A DNA stretch of 64,000 nucleotides, taken from contig JARUPY010000145.1 of NCBI GenBank assembly GCA_029817715.1, forward strand, positions 1 to 64,000, read 5' to 3'. A model generated the notes under the pieces. The model had not been told where the DNA came from, ran no database searches, and saw nothing but the letters and a program-made list of their open reading frames with translations. The stretch is from Melastoma dodecandrum (Eukaryota; Streptophyta; Magnoliopsida; Myrtales; Melastomataceae). This document shows, piece after piece, positions 45,607 through 56,879 of this stretch. The first letter of the stretch is position 1. Every line of letters starts with the position of its first letter. Made by a program: the position numbers and the translations under genes.

Positions 45607-48360
45607 TCCCCCTATTAATTTATGATCTTCAAGTACTCTTTGAATGTTCTTGGTGAGTACTTATCCGAAAGACACCGCCTTGGTTAAGAACATTTGCTGG
45701 TTGATCATGGGTGTTGATGAACTCTCAGAATGAATCTCCTTCTGGCGAAATACCATCTCTCTGATCAAATTGATGACGAAGTTCTATATGCTTTCGACCT
45801 TGCAATGGAAAATTGGATTGTCAATTGGTCATCCGCAATGTGCAGATTGGTTATCGCAGGAAGATTGTTGTTGGCTCATCTCAGACAGCTTCTCTTGTTT
45901 GCATCATTTGAGTTGTGTGTGTACTTAGGCTTACTAGCAGATAAGAGGAGTAATGGTGTTTTGCTTCTTTGAACTCCATGGGAAATGGGCTTTGTTCCAA
46001 TGCAGGAACAATTATCCTGATTGGTTGCTTCTACGATCAAGCTTACCTGCCCAGTGAACTAAATCATACGTTAACACACGTAGATCATCCTGTATGCTCT
46101 TTTTGTATACATTAGTCCAAACTTTCTGTGTGCCTTTTAGATAGCGTTTAGAAACCCTTTTTTTGTTTTATGGCTTATGAAATGTGTTCTACTTGGAGTT
46201 GGTCATGGAATCTAGACAGCAAACTCACAGAAAAAACAATATCAGTCCTCAGAGTTGTGAGGTGAGATAGATAAGAGAACCAACCAGGCTTCTGTAAATC
46301 TTCGAAAATCAAAGCCTTCTGTAGAATCTTCCTGTCTGTAACTTCTCATTGAGTGACATTGGGAGTTGAAATTGGCTGTTGCAATCTACCATACGAAACC
46401 TTCTTCAACAAATTCCGCTATGGTACTTCTCTTGAGAAATGAAAATATCTCATTTCTTCTGCTTTACTTGATTATCCAAGAATAAATACTTCATTCAAGC
46501 TCAATGTCTCGTCATCTTCAAACTCTTCCATCATGGCTTGCCTTGAAACTTCTGTAAGCAAAGCTGTTCTGACGGTTGCTAGTAGTGTAGATCAAATCAT
46601 CACACATAAAATGACATGCTCATTAGAAAATCAGGACCAACCTTCTGTAAGTATAACGAAGATTCTACTTGAGCTTTTGGAGAATCCTTTCTTTTAGTAG
46701 GTGGGAATCAATTCTGCAATTCCAACGCTCTTGGTGCTTGGCTTCCAAACCAATATAGAGCCTTATATAGTCTGTTAGACTTTGTCTTTTGAGAGCCTTT
46801 GCATCACGAATTCTTGTGGTTGCTCTATGCGTAGACTTTCTTCTTCTAGATACTCCGATTTCAAAAATGCTGACTTTGACATCAAGCTTGGAATACTGTT
46901 AAGCTACCTTCTGTGCTGAAATGACTTTAGAACTGCACGAATCATCTCCATCCTTGCTGCAGGAGCAAAAGTTTTTGTAAAAACCAACGTTGGGCTTCTG
47001 TGAATAGCCCCCTTTTTTCTACGATGCGAGCTTTTATGCTTCTGTACGCTTCCATCATTCATTTTTACTCAGTCTTGTAGACCTATTTCAAGCCGATAGC
47101 TTCTTTTCCTTCTGGGAGATCAGACCAATGACCACGTGTCATTCTATATATATAGGAAGTCCCCTCTTTCATGGAATTTCACTCCATTGTTTTTCGCTTG
47201 CTGCCTCCTCAATGTTTCTGTGGCATAAATGTAGCAAGAGCAAAGTTAGCATGCTCATAAATTTAAATGAGTGAATGATACCTCTTCGGAGGTATATCTT
47301 CAAATAGGACAACCCTTTGCTTTTTGGTGGTTATGTAGAGTGGCGATGATTTCGTAGTTGAAGTCGGGGTGAAGGTTATGTTGTTCCGAAGAGATTTCTT
47401 GTATTGCAAATTCTATTGTTTGTTTCTGTTGTTCTGATAGGGTTCTATACAGATGCTTCTGCTACTGCTTCTGTTATACTGAAAACATCATGAGTTCATA
47501 TAAAACCCATAATGCCACTTCCAAGCTGCATGTTCTAGATAACATCTCTCGCCAGAATCCAACTTGTCAATATTCGGAATTATACAGACGATATCCCTTA
47601 AATCACATCAATAATATCCGATGAAAATCAACTTTTTCACCTTTCTCATCAAACTTTCTCATCCTTGAGAAGGTGTGAGTGCATATCCAATACAACCCAA
47701 TACTTTCAATAAAGAAGACATGAGATTCCTTCTGTGCCACGCTTCATATGGTGTCTTGGTCCCTAACTGTTTTTTATAGGGGATCTGTTATAAATTGTAG
47801 GCAGATGTTGTTAACAGCTTCTGCACAGAACTTGTTGGGTATACCATTGCCCTTTAGCATGCTTTTGGCCATTTCCACTATGGTTCTGTTCTTTCTTTCC
47901 TGCAAAATCCATCATGCTTGGGAGGAATCTGGCACGGTCCAACTGCACTATGTATCTCCTTCTATTGGCATTAGTCCAAGAATGGTCTCGTGAGAAAAAT
48001 CTCCTCCACGATCTGTCCTCAAGTTCTTAATCATGTACCCATCTTTGATTCTCTACAAGTGGCTTTGAACTTCATAAAGGTGGACAAAAGCGTCTGAGCT
48101 CTCAAGAAAATAAATCAAAATCATTCTAGTGTAGTCATCTACGAACATCTGAAAGTATCTTCCTTTTATCCGAGAGACGGAGTTTTTGAGTCGTCCACAA
48201 ATATCTGCATGAACTAGCTCGAGAGGGGCTTGAGCTCTCCCATGATGTGTTTGGGAATGGATGACAATGATACTTTCCCACATAACCTCAACCATAGAGT
48301 TTATGTAGTTAGTCACACGGATCTTTGCAATACCCAAAGCGTCACCACATTGTGAAGAAG
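45607..48360 (-). mobile_element. Degenerate Ty1/copia pol region
   Basis: Minus strand, 5' to 3': integrase core phrases PLELVHADICG and GRYFQMFVDDYTRMI (about 48,240-48,110), then RKNRTIVEMAKSMLKGNGIPNKF (written in two overlapping pieces, near 47,920-47,800), then KKLIFIGY near 47,630. Near 46,070-45,790 there are remnants like the RNase H end of copia pol (SNQSG, ..EFKEAKH). The frame is broken throughout, and the stretch is too short for a complete pol. Neither gag nor a 5' LTR was seen, so the 5' part is gone. It inserted into the small LTR element. Confidence 0.75.
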
Positions 48361-49290
48361 CTAGAGGGCTTTTCGCATTGCAAAAGTTTATTCGTATCTT
48401 TTGATAATCTTTGTAAACCGTTTATAAGTGTTTTATAGTAAATCTCACTCTAACAAGGGTGAATGAAAAGCGGACATATTCAATTGCCGAACAATTATAA
48501 ACTTTTTGTGTCTCATTTATATTCTGTACAAACGGTTATCTAACTAATTATTTATTAGAAACTTTAACAGAAAAGCAAATCAACAGACATGATGCAATAT
48601 TTGGGCAAGAGCCTTCAAAAGTCCTAACCAAACCTTTATCACTCCAACAACCTCTTGGGTTTGGAAGTTGTTCCCATTGATCAACTCACAGATCATACAC
48701 TGATATAGCAAAAGACTACTCGATTTTTTGTAACCAACCTTCGTACATCTACAGGAATTTTTCAGGGTCTAGGATTAAACGTTGTCGATTTCAACGGCTT
48801 AGGCTGATCAAATTTACAGTGACTTGATTGCAAGAACCTCAGGTTTTTGTGATCAACCTTCTGCGACTGTAGAACCTTTTCAGGACTGCATAGTAACATA
48901 ATAGATCATACTGCAACTGGGATTTGCTAGTAAATAAGGGTTATGTAATTTACATAAAACCTAACTCTTTCGCTATTAGATTCTGTATAGTCATATGAAG
49001 TCCAAAAATTATAAAATGTTAATTCACCCTCTCTTAATGTCAGTATTACAACATCAGCCACAATTTTTAATATCCAGCTCTCTCTCGGCCACGATCACTC
49101 TCTACCGTTGGCTGGCCGTCCTCATACTCCACGGACCATTTCCCAATCACCTCCTCTAAATGTAAAAAAATTAATATTTTGGAATAAAAAATGACTTTGT
49201 TTGAAAACAAAGTTTTGTTTAAGCAATGCAAAAAATCACATAAACAAATTTTACTACTCATAAAAAAGGACTTGGATTAAAATGTATTAA
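48360..49290. other. Retroelement debris and upstream-flank remnant
   Basis: 48,440-49,000 has texts such as accttctgcgactgtagaac, reminiscent of the LTR at 60,018-62,414 but too decayed to bound. 49,070-49,230 aligns with the DUF26 upstream flank (29,470-29,620 and 40,380-40,530). Confidence 0.4.
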
Positions 49291-49293
49291 ACA

Positions 49294-50570
49294 TAAAATT
49301 TATGCCAAAATTTTTCAAATATATACTTAAACTTTGTGACACTTTTTTTCCGATTTAGCCTAACAATTGAAAAATATTTTCTCACATCCCAACGTTGGGC
49401 CGTTATCTCATAGTATATAATCAGTTAGCCATCCCCATTAACGGAGTCCTACGTGGCGCTGAACGTGACAATTGATGTCGTTAATGCCACGTGTTTATTT
49501 ATTTTTTCCTCGTGGCTAAATTATCAAATATATTCTAAAACTTTTGTCAATTTTTTCTTATATAGCCTAATTATTTGAAATAGTATCATCCTGTATAAAA
49601 AAGTTTAAACTGTTTTCTCCTTCTTTTAATTTGTTTGTTAGTCCCCATTTGAAAAACAAATATTGTTAATAGTTTTGTTTTTAGCTATTATGAAACAAAA
49701 TTTTAGTTGTTATAATTAGAGTCAAAGTTAAATGCTTTAATACTCTGTTAGATTAATGTCCTCTAGTTGATTTACCTAAAATTTCAAGTGTGTGGTGTAG
49801 TGTAAAAAACACATTTTCATACATTATTTAGGCAAACACACGGTCATTAATCCATACAAATAATACACTGTATAAGTATGTCAACATTGTTTATAATAGA
49901 CGCTCAACTCCAAACCAACATTATTGAGATGTCAACTTATTGGGGTTGTAAATCAAGGGTGAGGGTGGGGATAGTGGTTGGGGATTATGGGCAGGGTGAG
50001 ATTGTGGTCAGGTGCCGGTATAGGATTGGTCCGAAAGTGTGATTAAAATATTCGTTAAGAGTGAGATTAAAATATATTTAGAGCTGTATTCGGACGTTTA
50101 TGGATGTGTTAAATTTGTAGAAATCAAATTGATTAAATGTGGTACTGACTGCGCTAATTATCGTCGGATCAACGTCAAAGGTGACTCTTTTAGCGTTCGA
50201 TCGCTAAGACATAGATTATAATGAGGATAAAAGCTCAACGTCGGGATTGTAAGCATTTGATATTATTCAAATGTTAGGCTAAATTGGAAAAACAAATGTC
50301 AAAGTTTAGGAATATTATTTGGATACTTTATATTATTGAGAAAAAAATAGAATAAACGTGTGCGTGGTTGACGGCATTTAACTGCCATGCCAGTGCCACA
50401 CCATAGGACTCCCGGGGAGGGACTACCGGCTAACGGAGGATATAATTGATAATAACGGTCAAACGTTGGGATGTAATAAGTTATTTTTCAAATTTTAGCC
50501 TAAATTCGGAAAAAAAACGTGGGAAAGTTTTAGGATATTTTTTAAGTATTTTCGCTGAGCTAAAATTTAT
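49294..50570. mobile_element. MULE-like DNA transposon with long inverted ends
   Basis: The left region (49,304-49,500) and right region (50,370-50,560) are inverted copies over about 190 bp; both include tttccgaatttagcctaa-like text, catcccaacgtt, and a cgttaac/ccgttagcc stretch. A second, shorter pair lies inside (49,528-49,580 and 50,270-50,330). A candidate 10-bp target duplication, TAAAATTTAT, flanks it at 49,294-49,303 and 50,561-50,570. Long inverted ends and 9-11 bp duplications fit Mutator-like elements. No transposase: the central readings are short. Non-autonomous. Confidence 0.65.
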
Positions 50571-50599
50571 TACCTGATATAATCGAATTTTATTGAAAG

Positions 50600-51480
50600 A
50601 AACTAACTTGGTTGTAATAAAAAAAAATTATCCTTTCATGGTGTGAAAACCAATTTTCCTAAAATGAAAAGAAAATCTTCCTAACGAAAATATTTTTTTT
50701 TTTATTTTAAAAAAAGAAACAATATGAGAAAGTTTTGTATTTCTCTACACTCAATGATAACGAGGAAAAAAAACAATTTCTTATTTGATGCCATAAATTA
50801 TAATAATGGAATAGAAAATAAATATACTTATGATAAAAACGAAGCTTTTTCCTAGTGAAAATTCTTTGTTGATTACATACAAAGCCTAATTGTTCGGAGA
50901 ATGCACTGTTAACAGCAAGGGTCTCAAGTACGTGACCCTTTTCTCTTCGTTCTATCATGACTTGGGACGAAGAATTTACACGGCCTGTCAGACGATTTCC
51001 GACCGGACTATTGTTGTCTAACATGATTGTCTTCATCGTATCTCATTGTTACGATGAGTTATTCAGTGCTGCCTCGAAAAGAAGTAGAACAGCGATGAGG
51101 AGTTCGACAAGGTACGAGAAGGTAATTATGTTGATTTACAATTTATAAAGATTGGTGGAAAACTAATTTGCATTAAAAATTTTAAAATTTCAATTCAAAG
51201 TTTATTAATCGTCGATTTATGTAATTGATTTCGTACCCTAAATTACTTTTATTTGTAAAGTTATTTATAAGGTAAAATTGTGAAGAGATTCGTTTCGGTG
51301 TGGAAGAGGTGAAGTTAATATATTTTCCGAACTTGGGAATGATTTGCTTGGCCTTGGGTTTACTTGCTCGATGTAATATTCAAAAGTTCGATTCTGGGTA
51401 TCTAATATGCGATCGTCCATTTACCGAGTTCATGGAAATACGGCTGAAACCATATTAATCTCGTAAGTGCAAGAAATGAT
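50600..51480. repeat. Upstream flank of the array, third copy
   Basis: 50,610-50,950 aligns with 53,200-53,440 and 62,430-62,700 (markers gaaaaccaattttcctaaaat, aattataataatggaat, cgaagct.ttcctagtg). 51,150-51,480 aligns with 41,100-41,400. No coding. Confidence 0.6.
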
Positions 51481-51559
51481 TGTTCATATCATGTTCAATC
51501 GAATCGGCTTCGGCATGCCTTTCTTTTATAATTTAACCTACAATGAAGTATAGTGTGTT

Positions 51560-51923
51560 ATTAGGTGTTGAAAGTTAATTTCATGATCATGATTACATGG
51601 GGTATTTAAAGTTCAGTAAACAGAATTAATATTTAAGTGGCGTCATTAAGTTAGCGCATTTAAGTAGATTGATTAAAATATGTCGGTCGTCGGTATTCTT
51701 TTGACATTTGATTTTCCTATTCCTCCCTATATATAAAAGGGACGTGTAGATTATTTCATGTAAGCAAGAGAAAAATTGAGAAAGTTTATAAAGAAAGAGA
51801 AATCGTAGTCAAAACACTCCATTGTAGGTGCAGAAAACACTTAGAAGAGTTTCATCTATCCTACAGAAGATCAGTCAACAATACAGAACCTTCTTCTCCC
51901 CACACATAACCCCCAACAATTAG
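51560..51923 (+). mobile_element. Solo LTR of the copia family, copy in the left duplicate
   Basis: LTR at 51,566-51,918 (TGTTGAAAG...CCCCAACA), flanked by ATTAG on both sides (51,560-51,564 and 51,919-51,923, with one stray G on the left). It sits at the same site as the solo LTR at 58,490-58,826, so both descend from one insertion before the segmental duplication. It contains cctatatataaaaggg, a TATA-type promoter. It is 16 bp longer than its twin, mainly through scattered single extra bases. Confidence 0.82.
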
Positions 51924-51999
51924 TTGGCTATTAGTATTATGATATTGCACGGTTTTATCGGACTGATTACGTCATAAACCTTTTAACGCCACTGTCATG

Positions 52000-52358
52000 T
52001 TATGTGTGGGTAGAAATTGAAAAGGAAGTTGCAGAATTTCTACGAACAAGGGGCAGTGGAAAATGCCTGATCCGGTTAGCTTCTTCAGGCCTGTGGCAAT
52101 CCGGAACGTCTTGTGGTGCACGAAAAGAAATCATCTTATTGTATTCAAGACAAGACATTGATCATATACATCATCGTTCCTCATCATGCGGAGTGTATCA
52201 TGAGATGGAGTGAAGTGAGGGAAGGGAACAATATGTTGCATACACTGAAACTCACCATTATTGAAATAACGCCAAGAGAAGTCTACTGGAAAGCACGGGG
52301 GGCATTGAAACCGACCATGGACGATGCTTCACGAGATTATACTTAAACGGCCTGTTGA
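52000..52358. repeat. 3' flank of DUF26 copy 10
   Basis: Aligns with 58,895-59,238 nearly base for base, but with many extra single bases. Confidence 0.65.
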
Positions 52359-52824
52359 TTAGTAAACTCGGCCAAGGTCTGCCAATAGATGGGTCTGTTC
52401 TGCCACGTGAGGTAGCAGTCAACCAGCTCTATCTTAGTCTTGGTTGCGGGGGAAGCCGCAACGCTGGTGGATTGTCCTCGTCACATGCATCCAAGCAAAC
52501 GCTACATTCCTGTGCCGAAATTGTCGATCGGTCAGCGTTGCCGGGTGGGCGTAGGCGGTGGCATTCGCGGTTTTACCCCTATATGTTGGGTTGGTAGTAT
52601 CGGGAAATTGCGTACGTGGCACACGTCGCTTGTACCGAGGATACTGGAACCACATCGACGGCTGCCTGTTAGTTGCCAAGTAAATCATGGAATCCCAGGC
52701 AAAGTAAACTACTTTTACAGGACATCCACGATGCAATTTTTCCGCGGGATCCAAAAGGAACGATGGCAGGCTCACAGCAAAAGCAACCATCATCTTCAAA
52801 GTCATCATGGCCAGGTATTACCAT
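52359..52824 (-). pseudogene. DUF26 copy 10, insertion-riddled twin of copy 12
   Basis: Aligns along its whole length with the intact copy 12 but has extra bases at many places, including just after the ATG (52,824), inside the cysteine-motif region and near the tail. Frames are broken from codon 2 on. The promoter is intact: TATA at 52,868-52,875 and W-box at 52,939-52,944. The pattern, mainly short insertions relative to a clean twin and few substitutions, looks more like uncorrected long-read sequence than normal decay. If corrected, it might encode a protein almost identical to copy 12. Confidence 0.82.
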
Positions 52825-52867
52825 CTCGCTTTAACTCGTGTGTGGCTTCTCGTCATCTTTGTTCCAC

Positions 52868-52875
52868 TATGTATA
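52868..52875 (-). promoter_or_regulatory. TATA box of DUF26 copy 10
   Basis: Minus-strand TATACATA, 44-51 bp before the ATG. Matches copy 12. Confidence 0.55.
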
Positions 52876-52938
52876 GTGTCCATTCACTTAAAGATTGTTA
52901 CATGGGAAGCATCATCGCTCGTATTCGTCCCTTCTGAT

Positions 52939-52944
52939 TTGACC
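52939..52944 (+). promoter_or_regulatory. W-box upstream of DUF26 copy 10
   Basis: TTGACC, about 115 bp before the ATG, in the same context as copy 12. Confidence 0.45.
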
Positions 52945-53159
52945 TTAAGAACTACATTTCCGAGAAAAAAAACTCTCTTTTGCAAATGTCTCATGACAAC
53001 ATCTTATATCCATAAATACTTCTTTGTTTTGTTTTTTAACTGTATTTTTTATTTTTTCTTTTTGTAACCCCTCCGCCTCGTTCTCTCCATTGAACCCGGA
53101 CAGCGGCCGCACCACACCATCATTTGCGACCATCCACGGCAATTCACGTATGTTAATTT

Positions 53160-53535
53160 TTGGTTTTGATGATACAGTTTGATTACGTCAGTATATCTTC
53201 TGTCATCTAATTATTGCACTCTCTCGGATGAAAAACCAATTTTTCTAAAATAAAAAATAATCAGGTTTTTATTTCGCTACGCTCAATGGTTAACGAGGTA
53301 AACAAAAACACAATTTCTTTGTCGATGACAAAAATTATAATAATGGAATTAGAAAATATAATATTCTTATGATAACAAACGAAGCTTTCCCTAGTGAAAA
53401 GTTCTTTGTTGAACTACATACAAAAAGCCAAAGGTTTCACGAAAATTCACCGATATACACCAAGGTCTCAACAGACTTAAAACACTTAACACAGCCTGTC
53501 AAAGATTCCAACCGGGACTATTATTGTCTTAAAAT
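53160..53535. repeat. Upstream flank in the left duplicate, with an empty insertion site
   Basis: 53,160-53,210 aligns across the point where the 2.4-kb LTR sits in the right duplicate (59,990-60,017 joined to 62,415-62,440). It is the empty version of that site. The rest aligns with 62,430-62,775. Confidence 0.65.
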
Positions 53536-54575
53536 CACTCATAGGAGTGTGAATTAGTGTTAAAATCTAATTAAGAATTTTTAACTCCTTTTCGACTGAA
53601 TCTCGCTAGCGGAAGAAAAGGCTCTTCTATAAAGACAGAACTTAACGGAAAGGCTTCGGTAAGATAGAACGTACGAATCTTATTATGATTTAATTCGATA
53701 GGCCGACGCAAGAATATTTATAATGGTTCGGCCAATCTTTGTCCACATCCAACTCTCACATTTGAATTTGGATGGTTAATCACTTAAAACTGAAAACGTA
53801 GTACGTGATCAGCCTTTCTAAAGACACCATATTATGAAGGTTCTGGAATCAAAGGTAACTATTACAGTACAGACCAGAAGGTTTTGTACTTAAAAGTGGA
53901 CTCGGTACATGCATTAACGTGACTAACATATGTAGTAACCCGTTGTTGGACGCTTTTCTCGGGCGTTGTTCCTCGCCTGCACGGAGAACCCGTTGCGGAC
54001 TTCCTTCGAGACTTTTCACTCTGGCGGCGTCTTCCACCTACACATCAAACCGCTACGATTTCCACAGGTCTTTTTATCTCCAGGGCGGCGTCCTCACCTG
54101 CACGGCAACCCGTTGCGACTTTCTTCGAGGGCTTTTCACTCCGGCGGCGTCTCCACCTGCACATCAACCCGCTACGACTTCCACAGGTTCTTTACACTCC
54201 GGCGGCGTCCTCACCTACACAGCAACCCGTTGCAACTTCCCTTGTGCGCCTCGAGGAAAGCGCCTAAGCGGAAACGAAACTCCTGCCAAGGTTCTCCTAC
54301 ATGGTCCCTCAAGACTACGGCTAAGCAGACATAGAACCCCTGTCCAAGGTTATCCTACCACACACAGAACGTTACACCACATAAGCTGGTCAGTCATTCA
54401 CTTTATGTGCTCCTGGGTTATTTGCCATTCTCTCCAGCCCCATTACCAGTTGGCCACGTCAGCAACCTGCCGCACGCCTCCACCAACCTCCAACCAAGAG
54501 TCCATCATGGCCCCCAGACCACTCTCCCAGAAGACTTCACCAAAATTGCACCCTTCTGCAGCTAGCCCTAATCGA
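53535..54575 (-). mobile_element. Partial LTR of the large family, minus orientation
   Basis: Its minus strand reads like the end of the LTR at 60,018-62,414: a CACTAATTCAC..CTCC end, CAGAACCTT-type repeats, and the phrase ggtgaagtcttctgggagag near 54,530 (also at 60,875). It is about 1.0 kb, so one side is truncated. The same fragment is at 62,776-63,660 in the right duplicate. Confidence 0.55.
53940..54245. repeat. GC-rich minisatellite, about five units
   Basis: Imperfect tandem units of about 57-62 bp containing ctccggcggcgtc, cacctgcacatcaaccc and ttccacagg/ttcttcgag. Five units can be followed here, against three at 63,170-63,330 in the duplicate. Confidence 0.75.
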
Positions 54576-55340
54576 ACGTAAATTAAAGCCGAGTCCTTGT
54601 AATTCTTTTACTAAAATGGATAATAGTAACAAAATATAAGAGACATTTCTCCTAAAGTTAGAAAACGTTGATAAAATGAATGGAAGAAAATGGCAAGCAA
54701 ACCTGCCGAGAGCACCCTGTTGGTTGCGTCTAGCTTGTCGCGATGAGTGGCCTTTTTCGCAAACAGAGACGCAGCTCCGGCTCTCCACCTCCATTCCGAG
54801 ATCCCAAGGTAAGGACGGGATGCGATTGGTGTTTGTTGAATACAAGAACCACAATTCCAAGAAAGGCGTTTGTTTGGCATTGGCAATACCTTTGACTGAA
54901 CTATACACAAGCATAGTTGTTCTCATAATGCACTGAGGAAAACAAGTTCGCATGGATTCCGACCATATTCAGCCAATCCGTGATTCTGATCAGAATATTA
55001 TGCTCCGACTTGACACTTTTCATTTTGACATGAGCTTGGCTTCGTCCTTAACTTCTCCGAAGAATTATAAAGCTGTCCAGAAAGGTTTAAAACATGGTAA
55101 AGAATTTTTGCCGCGCTTGCCTGGCAGGCTCGAAACTAGGAAAGTAATCAATTTAGTGAATACCGGACCTTGTTCATTCATATATGATGAAGCTGTGATT
55201 GTCGATTTTCGAGTGTCAAAGCCATAAGAGCAGAAACCAAGTCAAGAGAGTACAGAAGCACTTCAACCTGTGCCTTCAACGATATCGAACTAGGACTGTA
55301 GTTTGAATGACGGTTCCGAGGTGAGGAGGAAGGATGGCTT
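54575..55340. repeat. Flank of the copy 8/11 type in the left duplicate
   Basis: 54,590-54,770 aligns with 63,680-63,860, and 55,230-55,330 with 63,860-63,970. The 460 bp between are absent from the right duplicate. 54,830-55,260 aligns with 37,240-37,640. A plus-strand reading of 91 codons at 54,952-55,227 is not maintained in the paralogues. Confidence 0.55.
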
Positions 55341-55860
55341 CGCCCCTTTACAAGCCTTCTTACAGGGGCCGTTGTATTCACAAAATTATACAAACGTTTA
55401 CAAAGGGGGTATGACAAGTAACCGCCCTTCATGCCTATTAAGGTCGTACCCTTTCTAATCTATACGCCCCTTACAAGTGTTGTGGCTGTCCAAGAAGAAC
55501 TCACAAGGTAACACACCCTTTCACCATCACCATCCTCTCAAGGGTCATATCCTTTCATACGCACCCTCTCACAATGTGACGCGTCCATAGCTTGTGCCTC
55601 TTCACGAACGTATAGCTCATGAAACCGCTCACGAACATCCCTCAAGCCTCCGAACCACGAATATTCTGGTCACGTTGCGCCTCGTGCCAGCTACATTATT
55701 CGAGCACCGACTCAAACCACTCTTGATCCGTCATGTGTTAACGAACGCACATACGCTCGTTGTTGTCTATGCGCTCCGACCCACGGACAATGTCCAAGCA
55801 GCCTCGCTCAAGCAATTCTTAGGCGACGGGCACCGATACTGGTCTTGTCCCCGTGACAGT
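55340..55860. other. Insert of about 510 bp, possibly LTR-derived
   Basis: This sequence lies between an upstream-flank piece and the 3' flank of copy 11 and has no match elsewhere in the window. C-rich with repeated text such as acccttt and cgctc. The 103-codon reading (55,594-55,905) runs out into the flank, so it is probably chance. No ends recognised. Confidence 0.3.
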
Positions 55861-55869
55861 AGCCATGCC

Positions 55870-56247
55870 CCTGGAAAGAAGGTATCATCGAGCAGTGTAT
55901 CTTGACACATCAATGGTGGCAATGGAGGTCTTCAACCCCTAAAACCACGAACCGAACTAAGTTGATCTTCCATGGGGAATGAATCGAAGAGACCCGTGTT
56001 GATCGCAATATATCATGGAATGTATGGTAGTTCGTTGGTACCGAGTGAGAAGTTTAATGTATTAAAGACACCATTATTTTATCAAACGGAGTGTAACACG
56101 AGATGGAGTAAAGCGAGGGAAAGGGACAAGATGTCGCATACACTGCAACTCACATTACTGAAAAAACGCCAGGAGAAAGTCCGGGAAAGCCCGGGGCATT
56201 GAATCGACAACGGACGATGTTTCACGAGATATACTTCAACTGCTTGA
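55870..56247. repeat. 3' flank of DUF26 copy 11
   Basis: Aligns with 31,040-31,440 downstream of copy 6 (markers aaggtatcatcgagcagtgt and cttcaacccctaaaac). Copies 6 and 11 therefore share a unit type. Confidence 0.6.
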
Positions 56248-56681
56248 TTAGTTGCTTGGCCACGGCCCTCCGAAGATCGGTCTGTTCTGCCACACGAGTT
56301 TACAGTCAACCAGCTCTATGTCAGCTATGGTTGGGAAGCCGCAACGCCTGTAGATTTTCACGTCACATGCATCCAAGCAAACGCTGCATTCCTGTGCTGA
56401 AATCGTCGATCTGACAGCGTCCGTGGGCGTAGACGGTGGCGCGGGTTTACAATATGTCGGGTGAAGAAAAGGAATGGCGTCTGCGGCACACGTTCGCTTG
56501 ACCCGGGGAACTGCCCTATCGATGGCTCTCTGATAGTCGCCAAGTAAAATCATGGAATCCCAGGCAAATTACCCTCCTTGTTACGGACATCCACGACGCA
56601 ACCTGCAGGAGCCAAAAGGAATGAGGCAGCTACAACCAAAGCGACCGTCGTCATCATCATCCTCCTCATGCCGTATCCCAT
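56248..56681 (-). pseudogene. DUF26 copy 11, frameshifted
   Basis: The ATG at 56,681 begins MGYGMRRMMMTTVALVVAAS, then a signal-peptide end LLAPAGCVVDVR. Extra bases near 56,575 and 56,550 break the frame. The remaining domain reads from 56,553 (LLGDYQRAIDRAVPRVKRT), with another disturbance before the cysteine motif, then STISAQECSVCLDAC, RRCGFP, IELVDC and the GGPWPSN tail to the stop at 56,248. All family cysteines after the break are present. The promoter is complete (TATA 56,728-56,735; W-box 56,797-56,802). A few base corrections would restore it, so its status is uncertain. Confidence 0.8.
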
Positions 56682-56727
56682 CTCGCCCGTTCGGTTGTGG
56701 CTTCTCCTTGCCATCTTTAATTTCCCT

Positions 56728-56735
56728 TATAAATA
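56728..56735 (-). promoter_or_regulatory. TATA box of DUF26 copy 11
   Basis: Minus-strand TATTTATA, 47-54 bp before the ATG at 56,681. Confidence 0.6.
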
Positions 56736-56796
56736 GTGCCCATCTCTTACGATTGTTGCTTGAGAAACATCATCACTCATCTCCGTACCTTCGGAT

Positions 56797-56802
56797 TTGA
56801 CC
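56797..56802 (+). promoter_or_regulatory. W-box upstream of DUF26 copy 11
   Basis: TTGACC, followed directly by a second GACC. About 116 bp before the ATG. Confidence 0.45.
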
Positions 56803-56879
56803 GACCGTAAGGGACTACATCTCCAAGAAAACTCTTCTTAGCAAATTATCATTAAACAAAGTCTAGGTCTCGTCTAGAT

